The notes beneath the pieces were generated by a model. It had not been told where the DNA came from. It did not search any database and saw nothing but the letters and a program-made list of their open reading frames with translations. Source: Planctomyces sp. SH-PL62 (GTDB lineage Bacteria > Planctomycetota > Planctomycetia > Isosphaerales > Isosphaeraceae). Taken from it: 64,000 bases of DNA. Positions 17,619 through 27,017 of this stretch are shown in pieces. The DNA is taken from NCBI RefSeq assembly GCF_001610895.1, contig NZ_CP011273.1, positions 4,030,001 to 4,094,000 on the forward strand, in the 5' to 3' direction. The first letter of the stretch is position 1, and each line of letters opens with the position of its first letter. The position numbers and the translations under genes are program-made.

Positions 17619-18287
17619 TCAGCGCGAGCTTCTTCGGACGCGGCCGTCGCGGTCGGCCTGCCAGACTTGCCCCGAATCGACGTCGAGCGCCGTCAGCCAG
17701 CCGCCGCCGTGGCAGTAGGTGTCGATGCAGACGATGTGGCCGAGGTCGAGGATCTTGCCGTTCTTCTGCGAGGTGTGGCCGACGACGGCGGTCTTCCCGG
17801 ATTCGTGTCGGCGCGGTACGCCGTCCCGCAACGAGTGCCAGCGCAAGATCGACGCCGGTTGCCGGTCCAGCGGCTGCGAGGGGTCGTATGAGGCGTGGAC
17901 GAAGAGGTGGCGATCCGTTTCATGGAAGCCGACGCACGCCTTGAGAAAGGCGAGATTTGCCGAACTGAGCCTCGGCAGCTCACGGCCCCAGTCCCGATCG
18001 GGGCGAGCGGGTCGGCCGTTCCCGCCGGCGTTCGTCGCGGCGGCGGGGAGCCCGGCGTGGGCGCGCAGCAGCATCTCGTCGTGGTTGCCGAGGAGCGGGA
18101 CGAGGCGACAGCGACCTCTCAGCTCGGCCAGGGCGTCGAGGACGCCTCGCGAGTCCGGGCCTCGGTTGACGTAATCACCCAGCGTGACGACCACGTCGTC
18201 CACGGTCGGCTGGATGGCGGCGATCAGGGCGTGCAGCGCCCTGGAGCAACCATGGACGTCTCCGACGGCGATCGTGCGTTCGGGCAT
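17619..18287 (-). CDS. Metallophosphoesterase, PPP-type serine/threonine phosphatase
   Basis: A 222-aa calcineurin-like phosphoesterase. The PPP metal-binding signatures are in order: 'GDVHGCSRAL' (residues 8-17), 'LGDYVNRGPDSRGVLD' (about 36-51) and 'LLGNHDEML' (about 64-72), with later histidines in 'LFVHASYDP' and 'VVGHTSQKNG'. Members dephosphorylate phosphoproteins or small molecules such as Ap4A. The size fits the single-domain bacterial PrpA/PrpB-like group. It lies 24 bp after fmt and probably shares its transcript. Confidence 0.85.
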   Translation of the reverse strand: MPERTIAVGDVHGCSRALHALIAAIQPTVDDVVVTLGDYVNRGPDSRGVLDALAELRGRCRLVPLLGNHDEMLLRAHAGLPAAATNAGGNGRPARPDRDWGRELPRLSSANLAFLKACVGFHETDRHLFVHASYDPSQPLDRQPASILRWHSLRDGVPRRHESGKTAVVGHTSQKNGKILDLGHIVCIDTYCHGGGWLTALDVDSGQVWQADRDGRVRRSSR

Positions 18288-18311
18288 CTTACCTGGGAAA
18301 CCTCCTTCGAT

Positions 18312-19274
18312 TCATTCGCCCATCTTGTCGTTGACCTGGACATGGTGGCCGCGGAGGAACTCGGCGGCGCTCAGCGCCCGTTTGCCGGGGGCCTGGACGA
18401 CCAGGAGTTGCACCGCCCCCTCGCCGGCCGCCACCACGAGCCCGTCCTTCGAGGCGGCGAGGACCGTGCCGGGTTCGCCGTTCCCTTCGACGGGGATGAC
18501 CTTGTGGACGATCAGCCGAACGGGCCCCTTGGGGGTCCAGGGGAGCGCCGTCCAGGTCGTCGACGCGATCGGCCAGGGCTGCATGGCTCGGACCAGATCG
18601 TGGATCTGGCGCGCGGATCGGGTCCAATCGATGAGCCCGTCGTCCTTGCGGAGCTTGGGGGCCTTGGTGACGAGCGCGGGGTCTTGAGGCAGGATCTCGG
18701 CCCTGCCGGACGCGACGGCGCGGACGGCGTCGATGAGGAGGGGGACGCCCAGCTTCGCCAGGCGGTCTTCCAACTCCCCCGCCGTTTCGTCAGGCTCGAT
18801 CGGCGTTCGGGCGACGGCGATCATGCCGCCGGCGTCGACGCGGGGCGTCATCTGGATGATGGTGACGCCGCTCTCCAGGTCGCCGTTCTGGATCGCCCGG
18901 GCCACCGGCGCGGCGCCTCGGTACGCGGGGAGGATGGAACCGTGGAGGTTGAGCGCGCCCTGGGACGGCACGCCCAGCAACTCCGCCGAGAGGATCTGGC
19001 CGTAGGCCGCGGTGATGAGGAAGTCGGGAGCAAGCTCCCGGAGGTGCTCCACGGCCTCGGCGTCGTTGACCCGCTCGGGCTGGAACACGGGGACGCCCCG
19101 GCGCTCGGCCGCCTGCTTGACCAGGCTGGGGATCAGTTCCTGCCGACGTCCCTGGGGCCGATCGGGCTGCGTGACGAGCGTCAGCATGCGGAACCCGGCG
19201 TCGGCGAGGCCCTCGAACGAAGGGAGAGCGAAGTCTCCGGTCCCCAGCATGACGATCGAGATGGGCGAATCCAT
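18312..19274 (-). CDS. fmt: Methionyl-tRNA formyltransferase
   Basis: A 320-aa enzyme that formylates initiator Met-tRNA using 10-formyl-THF. N-terminal Rossmann domain: 'IVMLGTGDFALPSFEGL'. The hydrolase-like formyl-transfer site is 'LNLHGSILPAYRGAAPVARAI', followed by 'GVTIIQMTPRVDAGGM'. The C-terminal OB-like tRNA-binding domain is present and the length is typical. It is followed closely by the phosphatase gene and preceded by def (41 bp), the common def-fmt pair. Confidence 0.93.
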   Translation of the reverse strand: MDSPISIVMLGTGDFALPSFEGLADAGFRMLTLVTQPDRPQGRRQELIPSLVKQAAERRGVPVFQPERVNDAEAVEHLRELAPDFLITAAYGQILSAELLGVPSQGALNLHGSILPAYRGAAPVARAIQNGDLESGVTIIQMTPRVDAGGMIAVARTPIEPDETAGELEDRLAKLGVPLLIDAVRAVASGRAEILPQDPALVTKAPKLRKDDGLIDWTRSARQIHDLVRAMQPWPIASTTWTALPWTPKGPVRLIVHKVIPVEGNGEPGTVLAASKDGLVVAAGEGAVQLLVVQAPGKRALSAAEFLRGHHVQVNDKMGE

Positions 19275-19315
19275 GGCGGGCCTCCTGCGCTCCGGGGGGC
19301 GTCTCGACGAGTAGG

Positions 19316-19933
19316 TCAGGCGTCGGTCGGAGCCGGCGCCGCCGGCTCGCCGGGGGAGGGGGCCGGCGCGGCGTCGAGCCCCTTGACGATCTCCTCGTCC
19401 GAGGCGTAACGCCCTTCCTTCTGGGCTTGCCGGAACTCCGACTCGAACTCGCGGAGCTTGCCTTTGACGCCGTGACGGGCGAGAGGGCCGAGGTAGTCGA
19501 TGAACAGCTTGCCGTCGAGGTGGTCGGTCTCATGCTGGATAGCGCGGCCGAACAGCTCGTCCCCCTCGACCTCGATCTGCTCACCGGCGAGGTTGAACGC
19601 GCGGACCCGGATCTTCTTGGGTCGGCGAACCTTGGAATAGAGGCCGGGGAGGCTCAGGCAGCCCTCTTCGTCGTCGTCCCACGAGTGCCGCTTGACGATC
19701 TCGGGATTGATGAAGACCAACTCCTGGTCTTTCTGCTCGGGGTCGGCGGTGACGTTCAGGATGAAGAAGCGGAAGGGGAGCGCGACCTGATTCGCAGCCA
19801 GGCCGACGCCCCGAGCCTCGTACATCAGCGTGAACATCTCGCGGACGACGGCGCGCAGGTCGTCGTCGATCCGCTCGACGGGGCGGGACGCGTATCGGAG
19901 GGCGGGATGCGGGAACTTCACGATATGCAGCAC
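19316..19933 (-). CDS. def: Peptide deformylase
   Basis: A 205-aa metalloenzyme that removes the N-formyl group from nascent proteins. All three motifs are present: 'GVGLAANQV' (motif 1), 'EGCLSLPG' (motif 2, Cys metal ligand) and 'QHETDHLDG' (motif 3, HExxH). The GTG start at 19933 is chosen because it opens directly on the conserved 'LHIVKFPHPALR', has GGAG about eight bases upstream, and lies 35 bp after a TATAAT box. An alternative ATG at 20023 would overlap the stop of the preceding gene as ATGA and add 30 unlike residues. The last about 40 residues are a Pro/Ala-rich tail of no known role. It pairs with fmt. Confidence 0.92.
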   Translation of the reverse strand: MLHIVKFPHPALRYASRPVERIDDDLRAVVREMFTLMYEARGVGLAANQVALPFRFFILNVTADPEQKDQELVFINPEIVKRHSWDDDEEGCLSLPGLYSKVRRPKKIRVRAFNLAGEQIEVEGDELFGRAIQHETDHLDGKLFIDYLGPLARHGVKGKLREFESEFRQAQKEGRYASDEEIVKGLDAAPAPSPGEPAAPAPTDA

Positions 19934-19975
19934 GACACGGGCTCCGACGCGGGCGGATGAATCGAGACCTGGAAT

Positions 19976-20004
19976 ATTATAGATCAGACGGCCCCGCGGC
20001 ATCA
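19976..20004 (-). promoter_or_regulatory. def: Candidate def-fmt promoter
   Basis: The minus strand carries TATAAT at 19981-19976, in a short AT-rich patch just upstream of the GTG start of def. The hexamer 17 bp further upstream (TGATGC) is weak. Position and -10 match suggest that def and fmt can be transcribed separately from the disrupted ABC operon before them. Confidence 0.45.
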
Positions 20005-20019
20005 TCAGGGCTTCCGCGA

Positions 20020-22343
20020 TCATCCCCCCGGCATCGGGGCGAAGAAGTCGGCGGGGATGGGGGGAAGGCCCCCTTCGACGCTCTGAAGCAAGGCTTCCCA
20101 CACCGGCGCCGGAAGCGTGAAGACGGGCCCGGATTCGCCGTCGCCCGTGGCGGCGCAGACGTAGACCCCGCCGAGCGAGGCGCCGAAGCGGAGCCGCGTC
20201 GGGGGCGTCTCATCGCCGAAGTCCACCTCGATGGTGAACCGGGGCGAGCCCAGGCCGAGGCCGGGGGGGAAGGCCCCCTCGTACGTGATGAACCTCTCGG
20301 CGCGGAGTTCGGAGAGGCCCTCGATCAGGTTGTTGAACTTCGAGAGATCCACCCCCCTCGAAGACGTTCCCGGTTCCGCCGACCAGTCGGCGGGGACCCC
20401 CTGGGGCTGTCGCCTTCGCGAATAGGCATGCGTCTGGGTCTCGGTGCGGAGAACCAGGCGGCGAACCGATTCGGGGCGGAAAGCGAGGACGCGGGTCTCG
20501 TGGAACTCGATCGTGAACGGGATCAGGCTCGCGGCGTCGATCGTGAAGACGGCGGGGAAGTCGCTCATCGTCCCATAGCGCTTCCCCGGATCATCCGGGA
20601 CGGCCGCGCCGATGCGGAGACTCTGAGGGCCTGCGCCTGGGGTCTCGCCGGACGACCGGGTCTCCCAGACGACTTCCAGCAAGGGAGAGGTCAGGCCGAA
20701 CCGGCCGAGATCGCCCCGGGCGTCCGCGACGAACGCCCCTGCGCGGAGGCCGGCGAGGCGGGCCAGGGCGGCCGTGACCGCCTGGGCGTCGGCCTCGGCC
20801 CGGACCGGCTCGATCATCCGCCAGCGATTGGGGGCCCCGGACGGATCGCCCGGTTCGAGGACCGTCGTCCGGGCGGGACGGACGATCGTGAGCCGCACGA
20901 CGCTCGTCGGCGAGACCGCCGGCAGGTCGAGGTCGCGGAAGGCGAACGACGACGAGGGGAGCGCGGAGAGGACGGCCTCGGGGAGCGCGAGGATCGCCGT
21001 GTCGCCGGCCGTTCTCGCAAAGACGACCTTTCGCAGGAGATCGTGCCGGCCGAGGTCCAGGGCGAAAGTCGGCTCCCCCGCCGTCGAGGCCGCGCCCCCG
21101 GCGAGGTTCGGCGATTCCTGCCAGATCCGCAACCGGACCGAGGGCGTTTCGACGCCCGAATCGGGGACGGCGGCGGGATCGAAAAACTCGGTCGCCTGCA
21201 ACTCCTCGACCCGCTTCAGCAACGTCTCGACCTGTCCCCGATCCGCACGGGCCGCGGCCGGGGCGGTCAGGGACCAGCCGATCTTGTCGAGTTCGATCCC
21301 GAAGAGGCCCAGGGGCGAGTCGATCTCGATCCGACGCACGGCCGCCGGATTGATCGCGGCGATTCGGCGGCTCCGCAGGGCTTTCAGGTCGGCTGGGATC
21401 TCGGCGAGGAATTTGCCGTCGACGGCGACGACGGCGTCACGCCCCGCCTTGCGGACGTAGACCCGGTCGGGGTGATCCGGGGGAGAGCCGCCGATGTCGA
21501 GGACCACGGGATCGGCACCGGTCGCAACGGCCTTCAACTCGATCGACGCCGCCGGCGGGGCGAGGCCGAAAGGGGCGAAATCCTCGATCCCCTGGGCGAC
21601 GAACCCCCCCGCCTCGGGGTCGACCCGCAGGGAGCCGACGAGACCGAGCAGCCGCTCGACCCGGGCGGCGTCGGCCGGGAACTCGACCGGCGCGGTCAGC
21701 CGCCAGGAGCCTCGCTCGCCCCGCTCGACCGTCGCGTCCACTCCCGGTCGGCGGATGGAAACTGATGCGATCGGGAACAGGGAGGCCGGCACGAGCGCCG
21801 TCTCCCGCCATTCGCCGACCGGCCGGTCCACCGCCGCCAGAGGCTTCCTCGCCACGACCTCGACGGCGGCGTCCGCGCCCGCGCGGACGAACCGCTCGTC
21901 CTGGATCGTCCGGCCGAGCTCCAGGGTCGCGATCGGCGACGCCGTCCCGCCGTCGGTCCAGAGCCTCACGACGGCGGCGGGGGGGCCAGGCCGAAGCTCG
22001 CCGCCGGCCCCTCGACCGCGCCGGCCTCGGGCGACCTCCGCAGCCCCTTCAGGGCGGTGATGAGGCTTTCCACGTCCTCGGCGGCGGCGTCGACCGCGTA
22101 GGGTTCGCGGATCAACCAGGCGCGGGGGCCGTGACGCTCGAAGACCAGCCGATCCGTCCCGCGATCGATCTCGACCCGCCGGACGTCGGACTCCTTCAGG
22201 TCCACGAGGTCCGGCAGCACGCGATCGCGACGGCGGGCGCGTTCCGCCTCCGTCAGCACACCCGCGCGCTCCATGCCCCAGAGCAGGAGCAGCGAACCGA
22301 GGAAGAATCCGATGAGGAGATAAGTCGATCTTGGTGTTTTCAT
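20020..22343 (-). pseudogene. DUF4340 protein of an ABC operon, split by a 1-nt frameshift
   Basis: Two overlapping frames form one gene. The N-terminal frame (22343 to 21966) starts 'MKTPRSTYLLIGFFLGSLLL', a membrane anchor, and reads into 'FGLAPPPPS' and a stop. The C-terminal frame (to 20020) continues from '...AAVVRLWTDGG' and carries the repeated DUF4340 units ('VSIRRPGVDATVERGERGSW', 'VRRIEIDSPLGLF', 'VVRLTIVRP', 'SVRRLVLRT'). A seven-G run at 21979-21985 (Cs on the coding strand) lies exactly at the join; one more base restores a frame of about 774 codons. DUF4340 proteins are periplasmic partners of GldG-type ABC systems. Either the gene is broken or a base is missing from the sequence. 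Confidence 0.75.
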
Positions 22344-22394
22344 GATTCCCCGTCGAGTCGGTCGGCCTCCCACCTCGCGTCGCGTCTCCCCGCC

Positions 22395-24232
22395 TCATTC
22401 CTGGCGGACGTAGTAGACGAGGAGGCCCAGCCCGGCGACGGCGGCCATCGAGACGACCGTGGGGGCGAGGATCAGGCGCCACCGCAAGCCAGGGTCGACG
22501 GTCAAGGTCAGCGCCGCGTGGATCTTGGGGGGACGCCCACCGAATCCTCCCGGCCGCGCAGCCAGCTCGCGGCGTTCATCAACAGGTCGAGATTGGTCGG
22601 TTCCAGGGCCTGGACGGCGTCGTCCCCCGCCCCCATGCTGGAGACGAGCACCAGGCGCGGTTTGGGCTCGGACGGGCCCGAGGCCGCCGGGTCGGTCGGC
22701 CGCTCGGAGACGGCGGCGGCGACGACGATCGGGCCGGGCTCGTCCTCCTTGTCGAGCGTCGGCGGCGAGGCGGCCGTCTTCTCGGCCCAGGATCCGGGGC
22801 CGCTGCGCAGGATCGGCGTGGGGATCATGCGCGGGTTCACCGCCGCCGGGTCCGCGTTCGCGGCCCCCTTCGTCCCCACGAAATGGATCGGCGCGGCGTT
22901 GACGACCAGCACCGCGCGGTCGGTGCCCAGGCCCCTGACTACCGGATGGCTCAGCCCCGGCTCGACCAGGCAGAAGACGAACGAGAGCTGCCCGTTCAGG
23001 TTCAGCCGGGGGTCGACCAACTCCCCCTGGCCCAGCTCCAGGTTGAACGACTTGAGGAAGTCGTCGAGCCCCGAGGGGGCTGCGTTTCCAAGGCAGGCGA
23101 GGACGGGCTTGCGCCGGTCCGCGTAGGCTTGCAGGCGGGCGATCTCCTGGGGCTTGAACGGCTCCTTCGGGCCGGCGAGGATCACCAGCTCGACTTCCTC
23201 GGGGATGGGCGCCTCCAAAAGGTTGATCTCGACGATCTCGCATCCGTTCGAGGCGAGTCTCGCCTTCCAGGCGTCGATCCCGGAACCGTCGGTCGGGAGT
23301 CGGCCGGAGCCGGATTCGCCGTGGCCGACGGTGAACGCGACCTTCGCCGTCTTCCCTTCGCGGAGCCTGATGAGCGCCGAGGTCACGGCGTCTTCCCCCT
23401 TGAAGGCCGACTCGTACCGGCCCGCGCCGGGGTTTCGGGGGTCGGTCGGGGGGCGTTCGAACATCTCTTGATTGCTGATCCCGACGAATCGTGCGGCGTC
23501 TCCCTCGCCGTACTCGATCAGGACGCCGCCCCCTTGCATGACCGCCAGCTCGGGGGCGCGTCGGGCCAGGTCGTCGGCTCGCGAGAGTTCGGCGTAGCGG
23601 TCGAGCCGCTCGACCCGGACGAGGTCGGGACGGGCCGCGCGGTACAACTCCAGGAGTTGCCAGACCCGGTCGAACTGCCGACGCGCCAGGGCGCTCCGGC
23701 CGTGGACGAGGTGGAACGTCACCGGCCGCTCCAGCGTCTCGGCCTGGTTGCGGCTGAGGGTGGACAGCGAGTAGGCGCGTTCCCGCGTCAGGTCGATCTC
23801 GCGGCCGCCGTAGCGGAACGCCGTGACGTTCGCCACGATCAGGATGCCGGCCACCAGCGCCGTGTTGAGGACCGCCCGCGAGATCGCGACCGTCCGCCGC
23901 AGCGCCGGGCTGACGTGCCGGTAGCGCTCGTTGACCACGATCAGGGTCGTCACCAGGCCGAAGCCCAGGGCGAAGACGGGGAGCGACCAAAGGACCCCCT
24001 TGAAGGCCGCCAGCGCCGCGCCCAGCAGGATCAGGAGCAGGCCGGTCGCCACGCCGGCGATCACCCGATCGCGGTAGGCCGCCGCCGGCGCCCCTTCCTC
24101 GTCGTCCTTCCCCGCCGAGAGGCCGGGAGGGGCCCCGCGCAGGGTCCAGAAGAGTACGAGGAAGCCCCCCAACGCGGCGAGGCCGACCCAGACCTCGGCG
24201 CGGCCCAGAATCATCGAAAGGTTGGACGGCAT
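22395..24232 (-). CDS. GldG-like ABC-type auxiliary protein, C-terminus frameshifted
   Basis: The in-frame part (24232 to 22508, 574 aa from ATG 24232) has an N-terminal set of membrane helices: 'VWVGLAALGGFLVLFWTL', 'VIAGVATGLLLILLGAAL', 'WSLPVFALGFGLVTTLIVV' and 'LNTALVAGILIVANVTAF'. A large GldG/IFT52-like periplasmic domain follows ('AFTVGHGESG', 'ELVILAGPKEPF', 'VLVSSMGAGDD', 'NLDLLMNAASWLRGRED'). It then ends in 'SVGVPPRSTRR'. Adding one base to the six-G run at 22527-22532 restores 'VPPKIHAALTLTVDP' and a final membrane helix ending at 22395, as expected for the family. As given, the protein would lose its C-terminal anchor. GldG acts with the GldF permease and GldA ATPase. Confidence 0.75.
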
Positions 24233-24266
24233 CGTCACTCGGCGGCCCCCGTCGAGACGGATCGAC

Positions 24267-25034
24267 TCAGCGTCCTCGCCGGGCGGCGAGGAGCATCGTC
24301 GTCGCATACAGCAGGAAGATGCAGGCGGAGAGGTGCAGCGCGATCGTCCTGACGTCGAATCGCCCCAGCGCGAAGCCGTGGATCTGGTGCAGGACCGCGA
24401 CGTGTCGCGCCGCGTTCGCCCAGCCCGACATCCGCCTGGCCGACAGGAAATCGACCAGCAGGAGCGTCATCACCACCAGCACGAAGAGCGTCACGAACGT
24501 CCAGACGGCGGCCACCACCTGATTGCGCGTCAGGGAGCTGAACAGCAGGCCGATCGCCACGAACATCATCCCCATCGTCGTCAGGCCCACGCCCAGGCTC
24601 AAGAGCGGGCCCACGTCGAACTCGTACTTCCCCTGGTAATAAAGGAACGGCAGGTACAGGGCGAAGGGGACGAGGAGCACCAGATACATGACCACGCCGG
24701 CCAGCCACTTGGAGACCACGATCTCCCCCTCGGTGATCGGCAGGGTCACCAGGGTCTCGATCGTCCCCGAGCGGTTCTCCTCGGCCAGCAGCCGCATCGT
24801 CAGGAGCGGCACGGCGACGAGGATCGCGAACCAGAACGGCGTGCTCCCCGAGATGTAGGCGCTCATCGGGTCGCGCAGGCTGGAGAACTCGATCTGGGGG
24901 CGGGCCAGGGATTCGACCAGCTCCCAGAAGTTCAGGAAGGCGACCACCTGGAAGCCCAGGAGCACCAGGAAGGCGGTCGGGCCCAGGAAGTAGGCGCCCA
25001 GCTCGCGGGCCAGGAGGGTGGGGACGTGGCGCAT
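24267..25034 (-). CDS. ABC-2 type permease (GldF-like)
   Basis: A 255-aa integral membrane protein with six predicted hydrophobic segments and the ABC-2 signature region 'TMRLLAEENRSGTIETLVTLPI' (residues about 85-106). This is typical of the GldF/NosY permeases that pair with a GldA-type ATPase. The start at 25034 follows the ATPase stop by four bases, so the two were translated as a pair. It is the only gene of the four-gene ABC unit whose frame is intact. It may move lipids, polysaccharide or proteins; in gliding Bacteroidetes the related set supports gliding, but in planctomycetes the role is unknown. Confidence 0.8.
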   Translation of the reverse strand: MRHVPTLLARELGAYFLGPTAFLVLLGFQVVAFLNFWELVESLARPQIEFSSLRDPMSAYISGSTPFWFAILVAVPLLTMRLLAEENRSGTIETLVTLPITEGEIVVSKWLAGVVMYLVLLVPFALYLPFLYYQGKYEFDVGPLLSLGVGLTTMGMMFVAIGLLFSSLTRNQVVAAVWTFVTLFVLVVMTLLLVDFLSARRMSGWANAARHVAVLHQIHGFALGRFDVRTIALHLSACIFLLYATTMLLAARRGR

Positions 25035-25038
25035 CGGT

Positions 25039-25988
25039 TCAGCCGGCCTCCCGATCCAGGGCGTCGAGGCTCGATCGGGACACGGCCTCGACGAACCGCT
25101 CTTCCAGCGAGCGGCGACGGGCCTCGAGCGCCCGCAGCGGCCAGCCGTTGGCGGCGAGCCGCGAGGCGATCGTCTCGCGAGGGTCTTCGCCGTCCTTCGT
25201 CGCCACATCGAAAGCGGCCACGCCGTCGCGGTCGGCCGCGAGCCGGACCCTGGCCACGCCGGGGACGGCCGTGAGAGTCTTGCGGATCGCCTCTGCGGGG
25301 CCTCGCGCCTCCACCAGCAGGCCGTGGTCGTCGCGCAGGTCCTCCAGGCGGCCGTCCAGGGCGATCCGACCCTGTGCGATGATGATGACTCGCCCGCAGA
25401 CCGCCTCCACCTCCGACATGATGTGCGTGGAGAGGAGCACGGTGTGACGCTCGCCCAGCTCGCGGATCAGGGCGCGGACCTCGCGGACCTGGATCGGGTC
25501 CATTCCCGCCGTCGGCTCGTCGAGGATCAGGATCGGCGGGTCGTGGACGATCGCGTCGGCCAGGCCGACCCGCTGGCGGAACCCCGCGAGAGCTTGCCGA
25601 TCGGCCGGTCCTCGACCTCGGCCAGCCGGCACCGGGCGATCGCCTCGCCGACCGCCCGCCGACGCCCGGAACGGGGGACGTCCTTGAGCTTGGCGCGGAA
25701 GTTCAACAACTCGCGCACCCGCATCTCGCCGTACAACGGGACGTTCTCCGGGAGGTAGCCCACCTTGCGACGGACTTCCAGGGGCTCGTCGAGCACGTCG
25801 CGACCACAGAGGACGGCCCGGCCGCCGCTGGGGGCGAGGTAGGTCGTCAGGATGCGCATGGTCGTGGTCTTGCCCGCCCCGTTGGGGCCGAGCAGGCCGG
25901 CGACTTCGCCGCGACCCAATTCGAAGGAGATCCGATCCAGGGCCCGAACCGGCCCGTAACTCCTCGAAAGCCCTTGCACCTCGATCAT
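25039..25988 (-). pseudogene. ABC transporter ATPase (GldA-like), split by a 1-nt frameshift
   Basis: The first part (25988 to about 25582) holds 'MIEVQGLSRSYGPVRALDRI', the Walker A motif 'GLLGPNGAGKTTTMRIL' and the Q-loop-type 'VGYLPENVPLYGEM', then reaches 'IGKLSRG'. The signature and second half (LSRG-FRQRVGLADAIVHDPP, Walker B 'LILDEPTAGMDP', H-loop 'LLSTHIMSEVEA') lie in another frame that ends at 25039. One extra base in the four-C run at 25582-25585 would join them into about 316 aa. As given, Walker A and Walker B are on separate polypeptides and no active ATPase could be made without frameshifting. It is 46 bp after the glycosyltransferase gene. Confidence 0.8.
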
Positions 25989-26034
25989 CGCGCCACCCGC
26001 CTCCTCCGCCGCTCGCCCGATCTTCGCCGCCGGC

Positions 26035-26787
26035 TCAGACGCGGCCGAGGAGCCGACCCACCCCCAGGCGGAAGATGATCCAGAGCGCGGTGACGGCCTC
26101 GCGCGAGTTGATTTTCGAGATCCCCGCCCGCCGGTTCTCGAACAGGATCGGCGTCTCGCCGAATCGGCAGCCGACCTGCTTGCACCAGAAGAGGATCTCC
26201 TCCTGGAACGAGTATCCCCGCGACTTGACCTTCGCATAGTCGATCTGGGCCAGCTTCGAGACCCGATAGCAGCGGAAGGCACCACTGTTGTCACGCGTCC
26301 TCAAGCCCAGGAAAGTGCGTGCATACAAGTTGATCCCGCTGCTCATGAACTTTCGCTTGAGGTTGAAGCCACCCTCGACGCCGCCGCCCGGAACGTACCT
26401 GGAACCAATCATGACGTCATGATCTTTCATCCCTGCGAGGATCGCCGGGATGAATCGGGGCGGATGGCTAAAATCGGCGTCCATGTTTAAAAGATAGTCG
26501 TAATTGTTCTGAATCGCGTAGGAAATGGCTTCTAGGGTGGCGGTTCCCAGGCCCAGTTTTCCGCTGCGATGGATGACGTCGACGTCCTTGAGGCGAGCCG
26601 AGACCTCGTCGGCGATCTTGCCGGTGCCGTCGGGGGAATTGTCGTCGATGACCAGGACGGCGGCGTCGGGCGCGAAGTCGCGGATCGCTTCGATGAGCGG
26701 CGCGACGTTCTCGGCCTCGTTGTAGGTCGCCAGTGAGACGACGACCCGAGGGGCGCTCTGTCCCGGAGCCGCTTGTGGATTGGACAC
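26035..26787 (-). CDS. Polyprenol-phosphate mannosyltransferase-like GT2 glycosyltransferase
   Basis: A 250-aa GT-A fold enzyme resembling polyprenol/dolichol-phosphate mannose synthase: 'VVSLATYNEAENVAPLIEAI' (N-terminal nucleotide site), 'VLVIDDNSPDGTGKIADE', 'DYLLNMDADFSHPP' (DxD-type metal site) and 'VMIGSRYVPGGGVEGG'. It ends in a short amphipathic region rather than membrane helices. It probably loads a sugar from GDP- or UDP-sugar onto a lipid carrier for export or glycan synthesis. The GTG start at 26787 has GGAGGG upstream. It is the first gene of the run leading into the ABC genes, so the transporter and the lipid-sugar step may be linked. Confidence 0.8.
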   Translation of the reverse strand: MSNPQAAPGQSAPRVVVSLATYNEAENVAPLIEAIRDFAPDAAVLVIDDNSPDGTGKIADEVSARLKDVDVIHRSGKLGLGTATLEAISYAIQNNYDYLLNMDADFSHPPRFIPAILAGMKDHDVMIGSRYVPGGGVEGGFNLKRKFMSSGINLYARTFLGLRTRDNSGAFRCYRVSKLAQIDYAKVKSRGYSFQEEILFWCKQVGCRFGETPILFENRRAGISKINSREAVTALWIIFRLGVGRLLGRV

Positions 26788-27017
26788 GACCGATAACCCT
26801 CCGAACGCAGCCGATGCCAGGGCGTCGGCGCCCTGGCCCGGGGGCGACGCTCAGTATGACTCATCAGGACCCGGCGGGGAAGACGGATGCGCCGACCGTC
26901 GCGTGTTCGCTCCACCCACCTGGGGTTGTAGTCCGCGAACAGGGGAAGTCAAGCTGCATCCGATGGAGCGACGCCGGTTTGCGCCGGATGCCCTGATCAG
27001 TGAAGCGGACCGCCGGG

